A DNA stretch of 64,000 bases, taken from the NCBI RefSeq assembly GCF_002234405.1, contig NZ_NMQT01000073.1, positions 62,001-126,000 on the forward strand, in the 5' to 3' direction. Position numbers and translations under genes: made by a program. Positions 60,028-64,000 of this stretch are shown here, in pieces (the first letter of the stretch is position 1; each line of letters opens with the position of its first letter). The stretch comes from Amycolatopsis thailandensis (lineage in GTDB: Bacteria; Actinomycetota; Actinomycetes; Mycobacteriales; Pseudonocardiaceae). The notes under the pieces were generated by a model, which saw only the letters and a program-made list of their open reading frames with translations, was not told the origin of the DNA and did no database searches.

Positions 60028-60870
60028 TCAATTAATGGGTGCGGCGGCATCCCACATGGCCAGCACCTCGGCCCGGTAGAGGTGCAACCACCTGTTCCCT
60101 TTTCCTTTATGTGAAAACTTCGGTTTATGTGAGCCGCCTTGAACTTGGAAGGTGTATCTCTGTATGTGCACTGCGGCTTCGTCGGTGCTCCAGTTGAACA
60201 TAAAGCCACCGTAAGGGAGGAGAAACGGTATGACTCGGATCTCCACAAGTTGTGGATACTTCTCCTGAATCTTCTTGTAGTTTGACAGGGATGATTGAAT
60301 TCGAGAAAGTTCCTGTTGCTCCAATGCCTCTCCGGGAAACCGCATGGCGGTCATCTTTACCGCCGCCGTGCAGTTCGGGTCGAGAAGAAGTATGCGCATC
60401 CTGCAACCCTTCTGAAGTTTCTCCTGAATCAGATTGTAGTAGCGAATCAGGATATGGCTTTGGTGAACTCCGAACAAGAAGACTTCGATTGCCGTCCCGA
60501 AGTCCGAGTCGAGTGTTTCGGGAAAAGAGATGTTAAGAACGCCTTCGCCTTCTTCGGTAGTTGAAGGGGGTTGACCGTTCGGAACATCCATTTGCGGCCT
60601 TAGGTCGCCGGCGGAAAGCGCTTGTTGTTCACTTAAAGTGATCGACTTGTATGCCGTTGTGAGGCACGAGAGCAGGGCAATGATGAAGACAATGGCGCTG
60701 GTGATCGTAATTGATGGCACTGAATTACTCAGGCCGACGGTGAAGCCCGCTCCAGAGGCCGTGGCAAAAGTGAATGAAACACCAAAAATTAGAAGGTATG
60801 CCGGCCTTGTCGCCAGTCCTTTGGCGATGGTGGTCGCGGGCAATTCCGTTGCGTCTTCAGCCGGGTTCAT
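60028..60870 (-). CDS. Two-TM protein with cytoplasmic PLD-like (DUF5919-type) domain
   Basis: A 280-residue protein. Two membrane helices lie near residues 25-75 (ARPAYLLIFGVSFTFATASG, then ITITSAIVFIIALLSCLTTA). The C-terminal 160 residues resemble the PLD-like domain found at the C-terminus of some XRE regulators: IEVFLFGVHQSHILIRYYNL, EKLQKGCRMRILLLDPNC, VEIRVIPFLLPYGGFMFNW and RAEVLAMWDAA. The family assignment is by pattern and tentative. It is the last gene of the operon; its start overlaps the RibA-like gene by 14 bases. It could be a membrane effector or signal sensor. ATG at 60870 has GGGAGCGAGG upstream. Confidence 0.7.
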   Translation of the reverse strand: MNPAEDATELPATTIAKGLATRPAYLLIFGVSFTFATASGAGFTVGLSNSVPSITITSAIVFIIALLSCLTTAYKSITLSEQQALSAGDLRPQMDVPNGQPPSTTEEGEGVLNISFPETLDSDFGTAIEVFLFGVHQSHILIRYYNLIQEKLQKGCRMRILLLDPNCTAAVKMTAMRFPGEALEQQELSRIQSSLSNYKKIQEKYPQLVEIRVIPFLLPYGGFMFNWSTDEAAVHIQRYTFQVQGGSHKPKFSHKGKGNRWLHLYRAEVLAMWDAAAPIN

Positions 60871-61402
60871 GACCTCGCTCCCCTTTTTTGGTCGCTTCGG
60901 GAGTCTCGATCGTTCTGGAGACGACCACGCCGGACTCCTCAAGAAATCTGCGCTTCAACGGGTTGTTTGTGAGTAGTACTATCGATGCGACTTTGAAGTG
61001 AGTCAGAATACTGACCGCGTCAGAGTAATCTCGGGCGTCTGCTCGAAATCCAACAGCCTCATAGGCGGCAGATTGTGACAAGCCGAGCCGCTTGTTCGGC
61101 TCTGCCAGCATTTTAGCCAAGTGGCCGTTCCCGCGACCTTCTTGTTCGAGCCAAATTATTATTCCGCGTCTGGCCTTGATCAGTCTGGCCTGAGCGTGGT
61201 CCATCTGCGCGGAGCAATCACATGAAATTGAACCGAGGGCGTGAGCCGACAGGCATGACGAGTGAACTCTGCACAGCACGTCTTTGGCGCCGCAAATTTC
61301 ACCGACGGTGAGCGCGACAGACTGGCAGAGGCCATTGTAAAATAAGCTCTCAAGAAAGACTCCGTGTCGGGTGGTGATACTATCTTGCGCTAAGAAAATC
61401 AC
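60857..61402 (-). CDS. RibA-like GTP cyclohydrolase II, compact form
   Basis: A 181-residue protein matching GTP cyclohydrolase II. The zinc-binding C-x10-C-x-C is intact (Cys50, Cys61, Cys63 in VLCRVHSSCLSAHALGSISC/DC), followed by RRGIIIWLEQEGRGNGHLAK (GTP-binding R..EGRG). GFRADARDYSDAV contains the Arg aligned with the RibA nucleophile, and LLTNNPLKRRFLEESG is the C-terminal signature. RibA opens the imidazole ring of GTP. The usual Glu of RVHSEC is Ser here, and the N- and C-termini are shorter than in E. coli RibA. It overlaps both neighbours and is far from any riboflavin gene, so a role in a specialised nucleotide product is likely. Confidence 0.8.
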   Translation of the reverse strand: MIFLAQDSITTRHGVFLESLFYNGLCQSVALTVGEICGAKDVLCRVHSSCLSAHALGSISCDCSAQMDHAQARLIKARRGIIIWLEQEGRGNGHLAKMLAEPNKRLGLSQSAAYEAVGFRADARDYSDAVSILTHFKVASIVLLTNNPLKRRFLEESGVVVSRTIETPEATKKGERGHEPG

Positions 61403-62261
61403 TCCGCATCTCCAAGTCGGAAAAGAGGCTTACGCCGTCACTTGTGTCCAGCGGTCCAACTTCTTCCCAGAGTTCATCGTGCATGCTTACTATTGGTCGC
61501 ACGAAGAATTTTTCGCCGTCGGAGCCGACGGTCTCCCTGTCGAACAGGTCGGTCACTGCTTGAAGCTTGGCTCCCTGGACATGGAATACCAGATCGCGAG
61601 AGTCTTGTGATTGTCCGTATTCTTTTACCTTGAGGCCGAGATCATAAATAACCTCATCGAAGGCCGGGTGAAACTTGAGATGCCCGCCTACTGCCTTGTA
61701 AAATATCGCACCTGACCTGCGTAGGTTCTTGACCGCCAGTTGGAACAGGTAGTGAGGCTCGTTCTCTATTACGCACTTCAGTCTGGCCAGTACGCCGGGG
61801 CTGAACAGTACTAAATCGCTGCTATTGACCTTGTCGCGCAACCTGCTGTCGACATCTCCGACTGCGGATGGAGCCAGGCCGCCGACGCTGTCGCCATAAG
61901 TAAATCGGCCTTCTGTTACGAGTCGGGTGCCCATTTTTGCGAGCTTGGACTCTGGGATCGCGATTAGCCTGGGTGGCAACTCTGGAATACTTGTGTCGAT
62001 AGAACTATATTCTCGTGCGGCGACCTTGAGTCGCTCTGGCGTTGCGTTGAGGTCGCAAAATCGACGGTTCTCTGCGCGTAGAAATGTAATTAATTTCTTG
62101 AGTGCTGCTCCCTGGATTTCCCAGCTGAAGATAAACCAGGATTTGTACTCGATCAGCCCTTCCCGCTGAACCCAAATGCGGCGTACCTCTGGCGTTGTCT
62201 CGGGTAAGCCATCAATCGAATGCGTCATTGTTACCAACTCTGTGCTAGATTTGATAGTCAT
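61380..62261 (-). CDS. Hypothetical protein of the accessory operon, possible Nudix-like fold
   Basis: A 293-residue soluble protein. The first half has IEYKSWFIFSWEIQGAALKK and RFCDLNATPERLKVAAREYS; a flexible stretch with VGGLAPSAVGDVDSRLRDKV follows. In the second half YLFQLAVKNLRRSGAIFYKA then VGGHLKFHPAFDEVIYDLGL has the spacing of a degenerate Nudix domain (VGGH ... LGL) but lacks the REXXEE catalytic box. No firm family. It overlaps the RibA-like gene start by 23 bases. Codon use is less GC-rich than in the core genome. The start at 62261 has no clear ribosome site. Confidence 0.7.
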   Translation of the reverse strand: MTIKSSTELVTMTHSIDGLPETTPEVRRIWVQREGLIEYKSWFIFSWEIQGAALKKLITFLRAENRRFCDLNATPERLKVAAREYSSIDTSIPELPPRLIAIPESKLAKMGTRLVTEGRFTYGDSVGGLAPSAVGDVDSRLRDKVNSSDLVLFSPGVLARLKCVIENEPHYLFQLAVKNLRRSGAIFYKAVGGHLKFHPAFDEVIYDLGLKVKEYGQSQDSRDLVFHVQGAKLQAVTDLFDRETVGSDGEKFFVRPIVSMHDELWEEVGPLDTSDGVSLFSDLEMRSDFLSAR

Positions 62262-62285
62262 TTGACAAATTCTTTCTGCTTGGTT

Positions 62286-63299
62286 CTAATGTTTCCATTG
62301 CGACAGGATGAACTTGTACTCGCTTCCGGATATCTCGCTTCCAGACGGGTATCCTCCAGCGCGAATCGCTGGTCCGGAGTCGGTTTCCTTCAGTGGGCCA
62401 TCGGGCGAGTAGATAATTGAATACTCGATACTGAGTGATCCGAATCTAATCACGACCCAATGTTGCTCTGCTAAGTGTGGCTTCAGGAGATTGTAAAGGC
62501 GCTCGGCCTCCTGGTGGCTTTCGGTGGGATGGCAATTAGTGCCGAACATTTGAGCCAGTGTGCCCAGTTCCACGGTTACCAGGTTCGCTCCGAAGAGAAG
62601 TCGAAGTACTTCATCTCTGTCGGCGTGGTCGATTATGTTATGGGGAACCACGTCTATGGCCAGCAGGCAACCTGCGCTTCGAGCAGCTTGTGCTACTAGA
62701 TGTGCTGATGTGGACGAATCTGGAGAAGCCAGTAACAGGCAATCCATGGTCAGCATGTCGGATCCAAGGGCCGACGGAAGGTTTTCATGGATCCAGTCCG
62801 GATCCATTGACAAGTATGGAGACCTTGGGCTGGCTACGGAAAAACGACTTTTCGAAGCAGGGGTTTCGGAATCGCAGAATAGAGCGATAGTTGTTCCATT
62901 TGGGGTATCAACTTCTTGAAGAGTCGAACTGGTTGCTGCCTCGTTCACGGCCAGCCGAAGGTTGTCTGAATAGCTGTCCATGCCGAGAGCGGAGACTACG
63001 TGTCTCGAATTGAAGTAAGGAGCAAACGCTCGACACATCGATAGTGCTGTCCCGCCAGGGGTGATCGAAACTTCTCTGTAGGCCGTGTATTGAGAGCACG
63101 CGGGCCCGAAATCGTAACTGCCAAGTTGGACATTCACGTCGACCCGAAGGTCGCCAACGATGGTAATCGAGAACTTGGGCCCCGCTGACTTGCCCGCCAA
63201 GGTCGAGTCGGTCGGGGACTGCGACAAAGGGGTTGGGTCAGGTGACGCTGGGGTGTCATGCAGTCTCCATCTCATAGGCCGGTTGTCGACGTTGGGCAT
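62286..63299 (-). CDS. PfkB-like carbohydrate/nucleoside kinase homologue, probably lacking the catalytic GAGD motif
   Basis: A 337-residue ribokinase-fold protein. The first 45 residues are Pro/Ser/Thr-rich. FSITIVGDLRVDVNVQLG is the N-terminal strand with its G-D...D motif, then VSITPGGTALSMCRAFAPYF (GGxxxNxA region, altered), the strand around CLLLASPDSSTSAHLVAQAA, VTVELGTLAQMFG (NxxE-like) and WVVIRFGSLSIEYSI. The expected DTTGAGD anion-hole and base motif is not found; the C-terminus reads IRAGGYPSGSEISGSEYKFI and ends early. It may therefore bind but not phosphorylate a substrate, or the motif may have been replaced. It sits 24 bases before the 62261 gene. Confidence 0.72.
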   Translation of the reverse strand: MPNVDNRPMRWRLHDTPASPDPTPLSQSPTDSTLAGKSAGPKFSITIVGDLRVDVNVQLGSYDFGPACSQYTAYREVSITPGGTALSMCRAFAPYFNSRHVVSALGMDSYSDNLRLAVNEAATSSTLQEVDTPNGTTIALFCDSETPASKSRFSVASPRSPYLSMDPDWIHENLPSALGSDMLTMDCLLLASPDSSTSAHLVAQAARSAGCLLAIDVVPHNIIDHADRDEVLRLLFGANLVTVELGTLAQMFGTNCHPTESHQEAERLYNLLKPHLAEQHWVVIRFGSLSIEYSIIYSPDGPLKETDSGPAIRAGGYPSGSEISGSEYKFILSQWKH

Positions 63300-63306
63300 T
63301 TACCTG

Positions 63307-63744
63307 TTATCCTTTGACGTGTTTTAGACCAGCTGCAAGCCTTTGTGATGTATCGTCAATAGTGACCTTATTTTGGTTGAGCAAGTTTGCTGACAGTGCT
63401 CCGAATTTGGTCTGGCTATTACCGGGTTTTTGAACGATATCGCTCTGGTTGGCAGGAATCAGTCCTGGCGAGAGTTCGGAGATCATCAGACTCGGATGCC
63501 TGATGATCATTTTTTCGTACCCCGCACCCTCGGTCCTTCCCGGTTTGAGGCCTGCTCGTTTCAACACTGTCACTGTGTGCCGTTCGTAGAACCATAGCGG
63601 ACCTGGTGTTGCCAGACGGACACGCAGGTCTGACAACTTCGCGACGTGGGTTCGAGTAGGTATCACGGAGAGTCCGTATTGGCGTGACCTGTCACCCGTT
63701 CGGTTTGCGTATTCGCGCGATATGCTAAACGGGTTGCACTGCAT
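63307..63744 (-). CDS. Hypothetical protein of the accessory operon
   Basis: A 145-residue frame beginning at ATG 63744. It has a basic N-terminus and a middle with RVRLATPGPLWFYERHTVTV, LKRAGLKPGRTEGAGYEKMI and IRHPSLMISELSPGLIPANQ. No domain is recognised. It ends 7 bases before the PfkB-like gene, so the genes are co-transcribed. The start is uncertain: in-frame ATGs at 63846 and 63855 would overlap the frame to the right. No strong ribosome site is seen for any option. Confidence 0.5.
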   Translation of the reverse strand: MQCNPFSISREYANRTGDRSRQYGLSVIPTRTHVAKLSDLRVRLATPGPLWFYERHTVTVLKRAGLKPGRTEGAGYEKMIIRHPSLMISELSPGLIPANQSDIVQKPGNSQTKFGALSANLLNQNKVTIDDTSQRLAAGLKHVKG

Positions 63745-63763
63745 GTAGTTGATTGGCGTTATC

Positions 63764-64000
63764 TCAAAGCGGCTCGGTTGGCGCTTCTCGGCGACTTGGC
63801 AAGGGTGTACCTGCGCTTGGGCGCCGCGTTGATCCGTCTGTGTCATACCACTCATCCAAATGGGTTGGTATCTCAACCGCCGCGGCAGGCAGCGGCCGCC
63901 CGACCGATTCCCCCGCATCGAAGTCCAGGACGGCAGCACGACCGTGTCCGCTGGACTGTGTCGCACACACCGAATTCCGTTGGCTCACCTGGCGAACCAT
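63764..64000 (-). CDS. Partial frame at the right edge (C-terminal end)
   Basis: A 78-codon frame open to the edge, with GHGRAAVLDFDAGESVGRP, PAAAVEIPTHLDEWYDTDG and the last residues EAPTEPL. It stops 20 bases before the 63744 gene on the same strand. Codon third positions are more GC-rich than in the rest of the operon. An ATG at the very edge could be its start or an internal codon. It may be the C-terminus of a further operon gene or a spurious frame. Confidence 0.35.
   Translation of the reverse strand: MVRQVSQRNSVCATQSSGHGRAAVLDFDAGESVGRPLPAAAVEIPTHLDEWYDTDGSTRRPSAGTPLPSRREAPTEPL

Overview
The window is high-GC actinobacterial chromosome with many GTG starts. Gene content and order (ligA, gatCAB, an LppZ-type lipoprotein, DoxX, a Cfp6-type PH protein, ilvBNC, serA, leuB, tRNA-Gln/tRNA-Glu) resemble the Rv2990-Rv3015 part of Mycobacterium tuberculosis. 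XRE-DUF5753/DUF397 genes, F420-type LLM oxidoreductases and abundant long intergenic palindromes point to Pseudonocardiaceae, most likely Amycolatopsis. That assignment is inference; no rRNA is present.

Region 1 (1-18.4 kb) is a conserved core. It holds a GNAT/metallo-beta-lactamase pair, a DUF2510-scramblase protein, a MetE-core methionine synthase, NAD-dependent DNA ligase, an ACT-domain protein, the GatCAB amidotransferase operon, an LppZ-like lipoprotein, DoxX and IlvD. Region 2 (18.4-36.6 kb) is built around branched-chain amino acid and serine synthesis: ilvB-ilvN-ilvC, serA, leuB and a citramalate synthase (cimA). Both ilvB and cimA are preceded by an intact ribosome-mediated attenuator with a leader peptide. 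The cimA leader carries three consecutive Ile codons, which supports the isoleucine-pathway assignment. Between these genes lie a SnoaL-like protein, an ankyrin protein, a TetR-controlled LLM pair and a large secreted subtilase.

Region 3 (36.6-53.6 kb) has an FAD monooxygenase, a HAD phosphatase, tRNA-Gln and tRNA-Glu, and a decayed serine-recombinase fragment directly beside tRNA-Glu. A set of cell-envelope and secretion genes follows: a His-rich secreted peptide, a Tat ferritin-like protein, an IniB-like protein divergent from an IniR-like regulator, a PrsW protease, thioredoxin, DipZ and two fasciclin lipoproteins. The divergent dipZ/fasciclin promoters each resemble the mycobacterial SigK consensus.

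Region 4 (53.9-64 kb) is accessory. It has an XRE regulator-methyltransferase operon with a DUF397 partner, an AraC remnant, and an MFS/LysR divergent pair. It ends with a visibly less GC-rich, minus-strand operon running off the right edge: two unknown proteins, a PfkB-like protein lacking the GAGD motif, a compact RibA-like GTP cyclohydrolase II, and a two-TM protein with a cytoplasmic PLD-like (DUF5919-type) domain. This operon is the best candidate for an undescribed system, possibly one that makes and senses a nucleotide-derived signal.

Almost every gene 3' end in regions 1-3 carries a 45-58 nt near-perfect palindrome from one of several families. These probably act as terminators or mRNA 3'-end structures.
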